DNA from: JAZLEZ01 sp045615505
Lineage (GTDB): Bacteria > Spirochaetota > Spirochaetia > Sphaerochaetales > Sphaerochaetaceae
Assembly: GCA_045615505.1 (NCBI GenBank)
Contig: JAZLEZ010000056.1
Location: 1 to 34,734, forward strand
Direction: 5' to 3'
Length of the DNA stretch: 34,734 bases
In this document: in pieces, positions 23,151 to 31,218 of the stretch
Position numbering within the stretch: the first letter of the stretch is position 1
Layout of the letters: every line of letters begins with the position of its first letter
The notes under the pieces: model-generated
Seen by the model: the letters and a program-made list of their open reading frames with translations, nothing else
Database searches by the model: none
Told to the model about the DNA's origin: nothing
Made by a program: the position numbers and the translations under genes

Positions 23151-23233
23151 GCCAGAGTGGTGGAACGGTAGACACTGGGGACTTAAAATCCCCTGGCCTC
23201 ACAGCCGTACGGGTTCAAGTCCCGTCTCTGGTA
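23151..23233 (+). tRNA. tRNA-Leu, anticodon UAA
   Basis: A cloverleaf can be drawn: acceptor GCCAGAG (23151-23157) with CTCTGGT (23226-23232), discriminator A at 23233, anticodon stem GGGGA/TCCCC around the loop CTTAAAA with anticodon TAA, a long variable arm (class II, as in Leu) and T arm CGGGTTCAAGTCCCG. No CCA is encoded. Decodes UUA, common in this AT-leaning genome. Confidence 0.95.
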
Positions 23234-23240
23234 AATACAG

Positions 23241-24026
23241 ATGCTTAAATTTTATAATCAAAACGGAATTTTCAATGCAAGGAGTCTCTACAGAACAGAT
23301 GCGGATTATCCGAAAACAGTCATTCTTACATGGCAAGCCAAGTTTTTGGGAGAGCTGTCCAGAAGATTTGAGCTATCGGATTACAGAATAAAACTTTGCG
23401 CAGGCGGGACATCGGTAGTTACAAAAATTTTTTCCGACAATGAAAAGCAGTTCGGATTTGCGCTTCTTCCGGCCGGCGGACCGGTAGCTTCAATGATGAT
23501 GGAGGAAATGTCTGCCCTTGGAGCTGAAAAATTCATTTTTATCGGCTCCTGCGGAAGTCTTCTTGATGAACAATCTGATGCTCTTATTGTACCCACGAGA
23601 GCTTTGAGAGACGAAGGAACCAGCTATCACTATCTTCCGGCTGATACTGAATTTATAGAAGTCGAGACAGCTCAGTACACAGACAGATTTCTTGACAGCA
23701 TCAAAGTTCCGCACAGAATGGGAGCGACATGGACTACTGATGCATTTTACAGAGAAACTCCGAGTGCATTGAAAGAAGCAAGAGACAAACATTGTATATG
23801 TGTTGAAATGGAATGTGCCTCGATAATGGCGGTTTCAAAAGCAAAAAACATCCCAACCTATCAGATACTGTTCACCGCAGATAAACTAGAGTCGGACAAT
23901 TGGGACATAGGAAGACTGAAAAGCATGGGATTCAATACATACGGTACTTACTTGGAAATTATTTTGGAACTGGCAGACAGTGTTTCAGATCCGAATCCGA
24001 GCGGAAGCAGTTCTTCAAGTGTATAG
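23241..24026 (+). CDS. Nucleoside phosphorylase (PNP/UDP family)
   Basis: 261 residues of the PNP_UDP_1 family, which splits nucleosides with phosphate to base and ribose-1-phosphate. Family segments: AGGTSV, GGPVASMMMEEM, FIGSCGSL (about 95-102), RDEGTSYHYLP and the ribose-binding VEMECASI (about 189-196). The sequence differs from the udp gene at 29304, so the two probably have different base preferences. The ATG comes 8 bases after the tRNA 3' end with no Shine-Dalgarno sequence in that gap. Its last 79 bp overlap the end of the convergent cdd; that overlap encodes a low-complexity tail, PNPSGSSSSSV. Neighbouring cdd supports a pyrimidine salvage role. Confidence 0.85.
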   Translation: MLKFYNQNGIFNARSLYRTDADYPKTVILTWQAKFLGELSRRFELSDYRIKLCAGGTSVVTKIFSDNEKQFGFALLPAGGPVASMMMEEMSALGAEKFIFIGSCGSLLDEQSDALIVPTRALRDEGTSYHYLPADTEFIEVETAQYTDRFLDSIKVPHRMGATWTTDAFYRETPSALKEARDKHCICVEMECASIMAVSKAKNIPTYQILFTADKLESDNWDIGRLKSMGFNTYGTYLEIILELADSVSDPNPSGSSSSSV

Positions 24027-24394
24027 ACAAGATAGTCCTTTTCATTTTTTGCCAATATTACGATAAATTTTCCGGGATTGCAGAATTCCATCATAACCTG
24101 ACGGCAGACTCCGCAGGGAGATGGGTAATCCGAACTTTTCTTTCCTTCAGGACCGGCAGAAATTGCAATGGCTGTAAACTCAGACTCTCCTTCACTGATT
24201 GCTTTGAAAAAAGCAGTTCGTTCGGCGCATACCGTAGGTGAAAATGAAGCATTCTCTATGTTACAACCGGTATAAATCCTACCGTTCTTTGAAAGCAGAG
24301 CTGCCCCGACTGAATAATGAGAATACCTTACATAAGCTTTTTTCCGCATCCGAATGGCAGTTTTTATCAATTCTTCAATATGTTTTTCAATCAT
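23948..24394 (-). CDS. cdd: Cytidine deaminase
   Basis: 148 residues. It carries the zinc site of the tetrameric cytidine deaminases: CAE (C56 ligand, E58 proton shuttle) within NIENASFSPTVCAERTA, and PCGVCRQ (C94, C97 ligands). It converts cytidine and deoxycytidine to uridine and deoxyuridine, the substrates of the uridine phosphorylases encoded nearby. About 14 residues run past the usual end at LLPLGF; these are the part overlapping the convergent phosphorylase gene. The ribosome site is GGAG, 7 bases before the ATG. A perfect TATAAT on this strand (24433-24428) gives a likely start near 24421, although its -35 is poor. Confidence 0.93.
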   Translation of the reverse strand: MIEKHIEELIKTAIRMRKKAYVRYSHYSVGAALLSKNGRIYTGCNIENASFSPTVCAERTAFFKAISEGESEFTAIAISAGPEGKKSSDYPSPCGVCRQVMMEFCNPGKFIVILAKNEKDYLVYTLEELLPLGFGSETLSASSKIISK

Positions 24395-24446
24395 TTTTTT
24401 CTCCGTTTCCGATACAATTTACAGTTCATTATAAAGCATATCCTTA

Positions 24447-24475
24447 TTGAAAGTGCGAAACATTTATTGTAATAT
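24447..24475 (+). promoter_or_regulatory. Candidate promoter of the nucleoside ABC operon
   Basis: TTGAAA (24447-24452) and TAATAT (24470-24475) with the ideal 17-base spacer. The predicted start is near 24482, about 41 bases before the lipoprotein ATG and its GGAGG site. The divergent cdd promoter candidate lies directly to the left. Confidence 0.55.
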
Positions 24476-24522
24476 GAAGCAAAAGCTGATTTTGCAATCT
24501 ATATTAATTGGAGGTATAGATC

Positions 24523-25617
24523 ATGAAGAAAACTATGACAGTATTGGTAGTTTTGATTCTTGCAGTTGCAACCCTTTTCATTTCATGTAATAAGAAAGAA
24601 GCTGAAAAGAAAGTTGAAACAAAAGTTGCAATGATTTCAGACTACGGTGATATCACAGACCAGAGCTTCAACCAGACAACTTATGAAGCATGTAAGGACT
24701 ACTGTGAAAAAGGGAATATTCCTTTCACATATTACAAGCCTACAACAGACTCAGAAGCAGACAGAGTCGGAGCTGTTGAACAGGCCATCAACGACGGTTA
24801 CAATGTACTCGTTCTTCCCGGATATGCATTCGGCGGAGCAATCTCAACAGTTGCACCTTCGTATCCTGAAGTCAAGTTCGTAGGACTTGATATTTCAGAG
24901 TTTGATTTCACAGATACAAAAGTTCCTGCAAATGTATATTCAATGATTTATCAGGAAGAACTCTGCGGATATATGGCCGGTTATGCAGCAGTAAAACTCG
25001 GTTATACAAAGCTCGGTTATCTCGGCGGTATGGCAGTTCCTGCAGTAGTACGTTACGGCTACGGATTCGTTCAGGGTGCAAATGCTGCAGCTGACGGCGC
25101 AAAAATTGAAATCAAGTATGCTTACGGCAACCAGTTCTACGGTGATGCAGATATTACAGCAGCTATGGATACATGGTACAATGCAGGTACAGAATGTGTA
25201 TTTGCCTGCGGTGGCGGTATTTATACATCTGCAGCTGAAGCAGCAGCAAAAGCCGGTCAGAAGGTTATCGGTGTAGATACAGACCAAGCTCCTATCATCG
25301 ACGCTGCATACGGAAAGGGAATTACAGTTACTTCTGCTATGAAGGGACTCTACAACTCCACACAGGACGCTCTTAATAAGATTATCGTTGATAACAGCTT
25401 CGACTCTCTCAAGGGTAAAGTTGCTACACTCGGAATCAAAGGCGGTTTCGTAGGAATTCCTGAAGGTGCCGGAACACAGTTCAGTTCAGCATTCACACTT
25501 GACGATTACAAGAAGCTCGTAGCTGATATGGAAAGCGGAAAGATTACAGTTGACAATGACATTTCAGTAGATATGTCAAAAGTTTCAAATGTAACATTCC
25601 TCGGGAATCTTAAGTAA
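24523..25617 (+). CDS. BMP-family nucleoside-binding lipoprotein (PnrA/TmpC-like)
   Basis: 364 residues. It has a lipoprotein signal peptide (MKK, hydrophobic core, lipobox LFISC with Cys22), then a periplasmic type I binding protein of the basic membrane protein family (AMISDYGDITDQSFNQ at 32-47, GYAAVKLGYTKLGYLGG near 155). In Treponema pallidum the homologous PnrA/TmpC binds purine nucleosides. With the ABC genes downstream and udp at the end of the operon, a nucleoside receptor is the best reading. A hairpin terminator right after the gene should give more binding protein than transporter. Base specificity cannot be told from sequence. Confidence 0.88.
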   Translation: MKKTMTVLVVLILAVATLFISCNKKEAEKKVETKVAMISDYGDITDQSFNQTTYEACKDYCEKGNIPFTYYKPTTDSEADRVGAVEQAINDGYNVLVLPGYAFGGAISTVAPSYPEVKFVGLDISEFDFTDTKVPANVYSMIYQEELCGYMAGYAAVKLGYTKLGYLGGMAVPAVVRYGYGFVQGANAAADGAKIEIKYAYGNQFYGDADITAAMDTWYNAGTECVFACGGGIYTSAAEAAAKAGQKVIGVDTDQAPIIDAAYGKGITVTSAMKGLYNSTQDALNKIIVDNSFDSLKGKVATLGIKGGFVGIPEGAGTQFSSAFTLDDYKKLVADMESGKITVDNDISVDMSKVSNVTFLGNLK

Positions 25618-25641
25618 TTCTGTTTTTCAGAAATATTTTTT

Positions 25642-25674
25642 AATGCGACTCATTTTTGGGTCGCATTTCTTTTA
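25642..25674 (+). terminator. Intra-operon terminator after the binding-protein gene
   Basis: An 8-bp stem, AATGCGAC (25642-25649) with GTCGCATT (25660-25667), followed by TCTTTT. It precedes the ATPase gene by about 50 bp and the T-tract is interrupted, so partial read-through is likely. Confidence 0.75.
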
Positions 25675-25721
25675 TATATGAAATATAATTTTCTCAAAAA
25701 GTTAACTTTAGGAGGCTCTAG

Positions 25722-27260
25722 ATGGAATCCCAGTATGCAATTGAGATGTTGAACATCACTAAAAGATTCCCTGGAATTATTGCCAACGATAATGTAACTC
25801 TTCAGCTGAAAAAAGGCGAAATTCATGCTCTTTTAGGTGAAAACGGTGCGGGAAAATCCACACTTATGAGTGTCCTTTTCGGTCTGTATCAGGCAGAGGA
25901 AGGAATTATCAGGAAAAACGGCACGGAAGTAAAAATCAACGATCCTAACGATGCAAATGCATTGGGTATCGGAATGGTTCATCAGCATTTCAAACTTGTT
26001 GAATGCTTTACGGTTCTCGATAACATTATCATGGGTGTTGAACCCACAAAACATGGAGTCTTGCTGAAAGAAGAAGCCAGAAAAAAAGTTCTTGAGCTTT
26101 CGGAAAAATACGGACTTCGTGTAGATCCGGACGCATTGATTGAGGACATCACGGTAGGGATGCAGCAAAGAACTGAAATACTCAAAATGCTGTACCGTGA
26201 AAATGAAATTCTTATTTTCGATGAACCTACAGCTGTTCTGACACCTCAGGAAATTGACGAACTGATGCAGATTATGAGAAATCTCAAGAAAGAAGGTAAA
26301 AGCATTCTTTTCATTTCCCATAAGCTCAACGAAATCATGACAGTTGCAGACAGATGTTCGGTTTTGAGAAAAGGAAAATATATAGGAACAGTGGAAACAA
26401 AGAAAACATCTATCGAAGAACTTTCTGCTATGATGGTTGGAAGAAATGTAAACTTCCATGTTCAGAAAAAACCTGCCAAACCGGGGAATGTCATTCTTGA
26501 AATAGAAAACATGACAGTTGCTTCAAAAACCCATTCAAACAATGCTGTTAAAAATGTCAGTCTTAAAGTCAGAGAAGGTGAAATAGTCTGTATCGCAGGC
26601 ATAGACGGAAACGGACAAAGCGAATTTGTTTACGGACTTACCGGACTATTTCCTATTGCCGGAGGTTCGATTAAGTTCAAAGGTACAGAAATATCAAAGC
26701 TTCCTATACGCCAGAGAAACATTATGGGTTTGAGCCATATTCCTGAAGACAGACATAAACACGGATTGGTTTTGGACTATACTCTGGAAGACAATTTCAT
26801 TCTTGAAAGATATTTTGAGCCGGAATTTACTACAAAAGCAGGATTTCTCAAAAGAGACAGTATCCGAGCATACGCAGAAAAACTGATTGATTCATACGAT
26901 GTCAGAAGCGGACAAGGCCCTATTACTCCCGCCAGAGCAATGTCAGGAGGGAATCAGCAGAAGGCAATCTTTGCTCGTGAAATCGATAAAAATCCGGATC
27001 TTCTTGTTGCCGTTCAGCCGGCACGAGGCATGGATGTGGGTGCAATAGAAAACATCCACAAACAGCTGATAGCACAACGGGATTCAGGTAAAGCAATCCT
27101 TCTTATTTCACTTGAATTGGATGAAGTCATGGATGTACCGGACAGAATTCTTGTAATGTACGAAGGAGAAATCGTAGGAGAATTCGATCCTAAGAAAACT
27201 ACTCAGGAAGAACTCGGTCTTTACATGGCCGGTGCCAAGAGAAAGGAGGTCAAAGCATGA
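25722..27260 (+). CDS. ABC transporter ATP-binding protein, two ATPase domains (nucleoside uptake)
   Basis: 512 residues with two ABC modules. The first has Walker A GENGAGKST (about 41-49), the variant signature TVGMQQRTEIL and Walker B LIFDEPTAVLTPQE. The second has a degenerate Walker A, GIDGNGQSE (no Lys-Ser/Thr), a good SGGNQQK signature and a weak Walker B (LLVAVQPARGMDVG). This is the pattern of the RbsA/YufO-type nucleoside and sugar ATPases, in which one site is catalytically weak. An AGGAGG ribosome site sits before the ATG. It overlaps the first permease gene by 4 bp. Counterparts are NupO of Bacillus and the ATPase of the treponemal Pnr system. Confidence 0.93.
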   Translation: MESQYAIEMLNITKRFPGIIANDNVTLQLKKGEIHALLGENGAGKSTLMSVLFGLYQAEEGIIRKNGTEVKINDPNDANALGIGMVHQHFKLVECFTVLDNIIMGVEPTKHGVLLKEEARKKVLELSEKYGLRVDPDALIEDITVGMQQRTEILKMLYRENEILIFDEPTAVLTPQEIDELMQIMRNLKKEGKSILFISHKLNEIMTVADRCSVLRKGKYIGTVETKKTSIEELSAMMVGRNVNFHVQKKPAKPGNVILEIENMTVASKTHSNNAVKNVSLKVREGEIVCIAGIDGNGQSEFVYGLTGLFPIAGGSIKFKGTEISKLPIRQRNIMGLSHIPEDRHKHGLVLDYTLEDNFILERYFEPEFTTKAGFLKRDSIRAYAEKLIDSYDVRSGQGPITPARAMSGGNQQKAIFAREIDKNPDLLVAVQPARGMDVGAIENIHKQLIAQRDSGKAILLISLELDEVMDVPDRILVMYEGEIVGEFDPKKTTQEELGLYMAGAKRKEVKA

Positions 27261-28360
27261 AATCACATTGGCTAAAAAGCAAAGGTGCACAGTCTTTGAT
27301 TGCTTCACTGTTATGCATTATTCTGGGTCTTTTACTCGGATATGTTGCACTTCTTATCATCAATCCTGCAGGTGCATCTTCCTCAATGATTGAAGTTATC
27401 AAGAACTTCTTCCATTACAATATGAAATCGGCAAGGATAAAATACTTCGGGAACACCCTTTCCAAAACAGCCCCGCTCCTCATGTGCGGACTTTCCATTC
27501 TTTTTGCTTACAAAGTAGGACTTTTCAACATAGGTTGTTCCGGGCAGTACACAGCCGGAATCTGTGCCTGCTTGTATTCTGCACTCAAATGGCATTGGAG
27601 TTGGTTTCCTTGCATGCTGTTTGCTATTTTTGCCGGTGCAGCAGTAGCATCGATTGTAGGATTACTCAAGGCATACTGTAATGTTAATGAAGTCATTTCA
27701 GGCATTATGCTGAACTGGATAGTCCTTTACGGAACAAATGCAATTCTTACGAATGTCAAAGAAGCTACAAGTCCGTATACATTTATGTTGAGAGATTACG
27801 GAGCTCAGGCATTGCTTCCCAAGATGGGACTTCACAAGCTGTTTTCCAACAACGAATATGTTACGATAGCGGTTCCTCTTGCAATCATTATGGCAGTGGT
27901 GATTATGATAGTTCTTGATAAAACAAAATTCGGTTATGAGCTAAAGGCTACAGGATGTAACAAAAATGCTGCAAAGTATTGCGGAATGGCAGAAAAGAGA
28001 AACATCATACTCACACTTGTCATTTCAGGCGCACTTGCAGGTTGGGCTTCATCATTCTACTATCAGACAGGATACATTCAGTGGCAGTGTTCTACAGCTT
28101 CAGTACCCGGAATGGGCTTTAACGGAATTGCAGCAACATTCCTCGGAGGGCTAAATCCTATAGGAACAATTCTTGCATCCTTCTTCATCCAACACATAAC
28201 CGACGGCGGTGCTTATGTTGACAGAAGTATGTACTGCTCTCAGATTTCAGATTTGATTTCTTCAATTATCATCTATCTCTGCGGTTTTGTACTTTTCATC
28301 AAAATGTATCTTGATAAAATCGCCAAGAAAGCAGAAGAAAAGAAAGGAGGTAAAAACTAA
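27257..28360 (+). CDS. ABC transporter permease, nucleoside uptake (first subunit)
   Basis: 367 residues of the RbsC/BPD_transp_2 permease family with about 9-10 membrane helices. An N-terminal helix (residues 12-35) is followed by a periplasmic segment, and the family core includes LFNIGCSGQYTAG (about 88-100) and the C-terminal GMGFNGIAATFLGGLNPIG (about 284-302). It forms the inner-membrane channel with the next gene product. Start and stop overlap its neighbours (ATGA, TAATG), showing tight co-translation. The C-terminal tail is Lys-rich. Confidence 0.92.
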   Translation: MKSHWLKSKGAQSLIASLLCIILGLLLGYVALLIINPAGASSSMIEVIKNFFHYNMKSARIKYFGNTLSKTAPLLMCGLSILFAYKVGLFNIGCSGQYTAGICACLYSALKWHWSWFPCMLFAIFAGAAVASIVGLLKAYCNVNEVISGIMLNWIVLYGTNAILTNVKEATSPYTFMLRDYGAQALLPKMGLHKLFSNNEYVTIAVPLAIIMAVVIMIVLDKTKFGYELKATGCNKNAAKYCGMAEKRNIILTLVISGALAGWASSFYYQTGYIQWQCSTASVPGMGFNGIAATFLGGLNPIGTILASFFIQHITDGGAYVDRSMYCSQISDLISSIIIYLCGFVLFIKMYLDKIAKKAEEKKGGKN

Positions 28361-29301
28361 TGTTACTACTTGTTCAGTACACAATTATATTTGCATCAGT
28401 TCTTATTCTCGTTGCACTTGGAGGATGTTATTCCGAACATTCGGGTGTAATAAACCTCGGTCTTGAAGGAATTATGGTTATGGGAGCACTCGGCGGTGCT
28501 TTGGCCATGAGATATCTGCCTATCGGATTACCTGCAATCGTATTCATATTGCTTGTTATCATCTTTGCACTTCTGCTTTCTGTTGCCTATTCTTCACTTC
28601 TGGCAGTTGCCAGTATAAACTTCAAAGCAGACCAGACAATCGTCGGTACAGCTCTGAATATGCTCGGTACAGCACTTGCTACAGTTATTGTTAAAGCAAT
28701 CAACACAGCTGCAAACCCTAACGATGTAAGTTCTACAATCCAGTACATCCAGCCTAAAAAGAAATTTCTTGTGTATATCGGTTCTTTTGAATTCAACTGG
28801 TTTATGCTGATTACACTTATCGTTCTGCTTCTTGCCTATTTTGTTCTTTACAAAACAAAATTCGGTTTAAGACTCATGGCATGCGGAGAACATCCTCAGG
28901 CAGCAGCTTCTGTAGGTATAGATGTACTCAAGATGAGATGGTCAGGAGTTCTTCTTTCAGGAGCATTCGGCGGACTGGGAGGAATTTGCTACATACTGTC
29001 AGGCGTTTCTGAATGGAAGTTTGAAAACGGTGTTGCAGGTTTCGGATTCCTTGCCCTTGCAGTTATGATTTTCGGACAGTGGAAACCTCTGAGAATAGCT
29101 GTTTGTGCTTTACTGTTCGGATTCTTCAGAGCTCTGGGAAATACATACTTCGGTTTTGATTTCCTTGTTCAACTCAATCTTCCTTCCACAATCTACAATA
29201 TGATGCCTTACATCATTTCCCTTGTTGTTCTTGCTCTTACATCAGGAAAATCAAAGGCACCTAAGGCTGAAGGAATTCCTTACGATAAAGGAATGCGTTG
29301 A
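28360..29301 (+). CDS. ABC transporter permease, nucleoside uptake (second subunit)
   Basis: 313 residues, the smaller permease of the pair in BMP-type nucleoside transporters (NupQ-like). Core motif SGVINLGLEGIMVMGALGG is at about 28-46, LRLMACGEHPQAAASVGID at about 168-186 and GFGFLALAVMIFGQW near 228; about 8-9 membrane helices. The start shares one base with the previous stop (TAATG) and AAAGGAGG lies upstream. The end overlaps or abuts udp. Confidence 0.92.
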   Translation: MLLLVQYTIIFASVLILVALGGCYSEHSGVINLGLEGIMVMGALGGALAMRYLPIGLPAIVFILLVIIFALLLSVAYSSLLAVASINFKADQTIVGTALNMLGTALATVIVKAINTAANPNDVSSTIQYIQPKKKFLVYIGSFEFNWFMLITLIVLLLAYFVLYKTKFGLRLMACGEHPQAAASVGIDVLKMRWSGVLLSGAFGGLGGICYILSGVSEWKFENGVAGFGFLALAVMIFGQWKPLRIAVCALLFGFFRALGNTYFGFDFLVQLNLPSTIYNMMPYIISLVVLALTSGKSKAPKAEGIPYDKGMR

Positions 29302-29303
29302 TT

Positions 29304-30086
29304 ATGTCTGACTATATGAACGGAACCGGAATTCAATATCATCTCCATATAAAAAAGGGTGACATAGGTCGCTATGTCATCCTCCCCGGAGATCCGAAAA
29401 GAGTCCCTTTGATTGCAGCCCAGCTTGAGAACGCAAAACTTATTGCCGACAGCCGGGAATATGTAACCTACACCGGTACATTGGATGGAGAAAAAGTCAG
29501 TGTAACATCCACAGGCATTGGCGGACCGTCTGCTTCAATAGCAATGGAAGAACTATTCAAATGCGGTGCCGATACATTTCTCAGAATGGGAACCTGCGGA
29601 GGGATAGCATTGTCTGTAATGGGCGGTGATGCCGTTATAGCTACAGGAGCAGTCAGAAATGAAGGAACAAGCCGTGAATATGCTCCTATTGAGTTTCCGG
29701 CAGTAGCCTCTTACGATGTATTGAGAGCATGTGTTCAGGCCGCCGAAAAGTCTTCAGTAAAATATCATGTAGGCGTTGTTCAATGCAAAGACTCATTTTA
29801 CGGACAACATAATCCTGACGAAATGCCTGTAGGCTACGAGCTTAAGGAAAAATGGGATGCATGGAAAAAATTAGGTGTTCTGGCTTCTGAAATGGAAAGT
29901 GCTGCCCTATTCACCGTTGCCGCAAAACTTCATGCCAGATGCGGTTCTGTTTTCTTTACAGTCGGAAATCAGGAGCGTGAGGCGTTGGGAATGGATAACC
30001 CTAAATTACACGACACTTCTAAAGTAATTGAATTGGCAGTTGCATCAATCAGACAGCTCATTGCCAATGACAGAGAAAACAGATAG
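29304..30086 (+). CDS. udp: Uridine phosphorylase
   Basis: 260 residues. Signature segments are YVILPGDPKRVPLIA (phosphate-binding Gly/Asp/Arg, about 20-34), SREYVTYTG, STGIGGPSASIAMEEL (about 72-87), RMGTCGG, and VQCKDSFYGQHNPDEMP typical of Udp. It cleaves uridine with phosphate to uracil and ribose-1-phosphate. Its place as last gene of the import operon means imported nucleoside is split at once. I prefer the ATG at 29304; a TTG at 29298, which is better spaced from AAAGGA, would add two residues and overlap the permease stop. A repeat element begins two bases after its stop. Confidence 0.88.
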   Translation: MSDYMNGTGIQYHLHIKKGDIGRYVILPGDPKRVPLIAAQLENAKLIADSREYVTYTGTLDGEKVSVTSTGIGGPSASIAMEELFKCGADTFLRMGTCGGIALSVMGGDAVIATGAVRNEGTSREYAPIEFPAVASYDVLRACVQAAEKSSVKYHVGVVQCKDSFYGQHNPDEMPVGYELKEKWDAWKKLGVLASEMESAALFTVAAKLHARCGSVFFTVGNQEREALGMDNPKLHDTSKVIELAVASIRQLIANDRENR

Positions 30087-30087
30087 A

Positions 30088-30170
30088 GAAGAGGTACTTT
30101 GTGTATTATGAAATTAGCAAAAACGCAAAGACAAATTCAACATTTATGAAGGCAGTTTTGAAAGTACTTC
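30088..30170 (+). repeat. Short palindromic-ended repeat, relative of the ygeY leader element
   Basis: 83 bp with inverted ends GAAGAGGTACTTT (30088-30100) and AAAGTACTTC (30161-30170). Over most of its length it matches the reverse complement of 6077-6165 with only a few mismatches and one gap of about 12 bases (shared ends CTTTGTGTATTATGAAA and ATGAAGGCAGTTTTGAAAG). It fills nearly all of the space between udp and psuG, which are convergent, and has no coding capacity. Confidence 0.75.
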
Positions 30171-30176
30171 AGAATA

Positions 30177-31094
30177 TTACTTAATCGATTTCAATGCCGC
30201 AGCGGTATCAGCAGCCAATGCGGCGTTATTTATTACAAGCCTTATATTGGCTTCTAGGCTGTCTCCATCGGTCAGTTTCTGAATTTTGTCCAGCAAATAA
30301 GGTGTTGTTTCTTTTCCTTTGATGCCGATTTTATTCATCTCTTCTATTGCACAATCTATTGCCTGATTTATTATTTGCGTATCCATACTGTATTCGCAAG
30401 GAATGGGGTTTGCTACAATGAATCCTCCAAGAATACCCAGTTCTTTCTTTGTATTCCAAGCCATAGCCAATTCTTCGGGACTGTCAACTCTGTATGTTAC
30501 TTTAAGACCGCTTTCCCTGCTGTAGAAAGCAGGAAGTTCAGAAGTCTGATAACCGTAAACCGGAATTCCCTTCGTTTCCAGATATTCCAAAGTCAGATTG
30601 AGATCCAGAATTGCCTTTGCACCGGCACAGATAACCATCACAGGAGTCTTGGTAAATTCATCCAAATCAGCAGAAATATCCATTGTTGTTTCAGCACCTC
30701 GATGAACCCCTCCGATACCGCCGGTAGCAAAAATTTCTATTCCAGCCATTGATGCAATCATCATAGTTGCCGCAACAGTCGTTGCTCCGTCTTTCTTTTT
30801 TGCAACAATATACGGAATATCACGCCTTGAAACCTTTGTTATTGCAGTACCTTTCTTACCGAAGTATTCCAAATCTTCAGCCGAAAGACCGACTTTGAGA
30901 CGACCTTTTATTATGGCAACAGTTGCAGGAACAGCCCCATGTTCTCTGACGGTTTTTTCTACTGCAAGGGCAGTCTGGACATTTTTAGGATATGGCATAC
31001 CATGACTTATAATAGTACTTTCAAGTGCAACAACAGGTTTATTCTCTTCCAAGGCCCTTTTGACTTCATCCGACAAATCAATATAGGAGTTCAT
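30177..31094 (-). CDS. psuG: Pseudouridine-5'-phosphate glycosidase
   Basis: 305 residues, usual family length. The N-terminal ALESTIISHGMPYPKN (about 24-39) is the hallmark. Other conserved pieces are GTAITKVSRRDIP, ATTVAATM, ATGGIGGVHRGAE (about 124-136) and the C-terminal TPYLL segment. It splits pseudouridine 5'-phosphate into uracil and ribose 5-phosphate, reversing a C-C glycosidic bond, and needs a metal ion. It follows psuK, which supplies the phosphorylated substrate, after a 121-bp gap holding a long hairpin. The ribosome site is GGTAGGTGA. Confidence 0.95.
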   Translation of the reverse strand: MNSYIDLSDEVKRALEENKPVVALESTIISHGMPYPKNVQTALAVEKTVREHGAVPATVAIIKGRLKVGLSAEDLEYFGKKGTAITKVSRRDIPYIVAKKKDGATTVAATMMIASMAGIEIFATGGIGGVHRGAETTMDISADLDEFTKTPVMVICAGAKAILDLNLTLEYLETKGIPVYGYQTSELPAFYSRESGLKVTYRVDSPEELAMAWNTKKELGILGGFIVANPIPCEYSMDTQIINQAIDCAIEEMNKIGIKGKETTPYLLDKIQKLTDGDSLEANIRLVINNAALAADTAAALKSIK

Positions 31095-31169
31095 TGTATT
31101 TCACCTACCTTAGAGCAACTTGCAAAACGAACTTTAATAAATCAGGTGTAAATTTGGATTCGATAAATG

Positions 31170-31218
31170 TAGTGTGAAAACTGAGAAATACTGTCGTATT
31201 TTAAAGTTTCTCACACTA
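31170..31218 (-). other. Long imperfect hairpin overlapping the psuK stop codon
   Basis: Arms TAGTGTGA (31170-31177) and TCACACTA (31211-31218) are perfect; pairing continues inward (AAACT with AGTTT, AAATAC with GTATTT) with small interruptions and a TGTC loop. The psuK TAG is the first triplet of the stem on the - strand. No real U-tract follows, so it may be a weak terminator or an mRNA processing/stability element between psuK and psuG. Confidence 0.55.

Noticed and set aside
23149..23391. Open frame of 80 codons on the + strand across the tRNA
   Set aside because: It is a reading of the tRNA-Leu gene and of the phosphorylase gene in another frame, with no ribosome site.
25833..26459. 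208-codon - strand frame opposite the ABC ATPase gene
   Set aside because: Antisense shadow rich in Phe, Cys and His; the ATPase motifs on the other strand are clear.
31114..31126. AGCAACTTGCAAA upstream of psuG as a third copy of the TGCAACA operator
   Set aside because: It has only one partial heptamer and lacks the 10-bp phasing.
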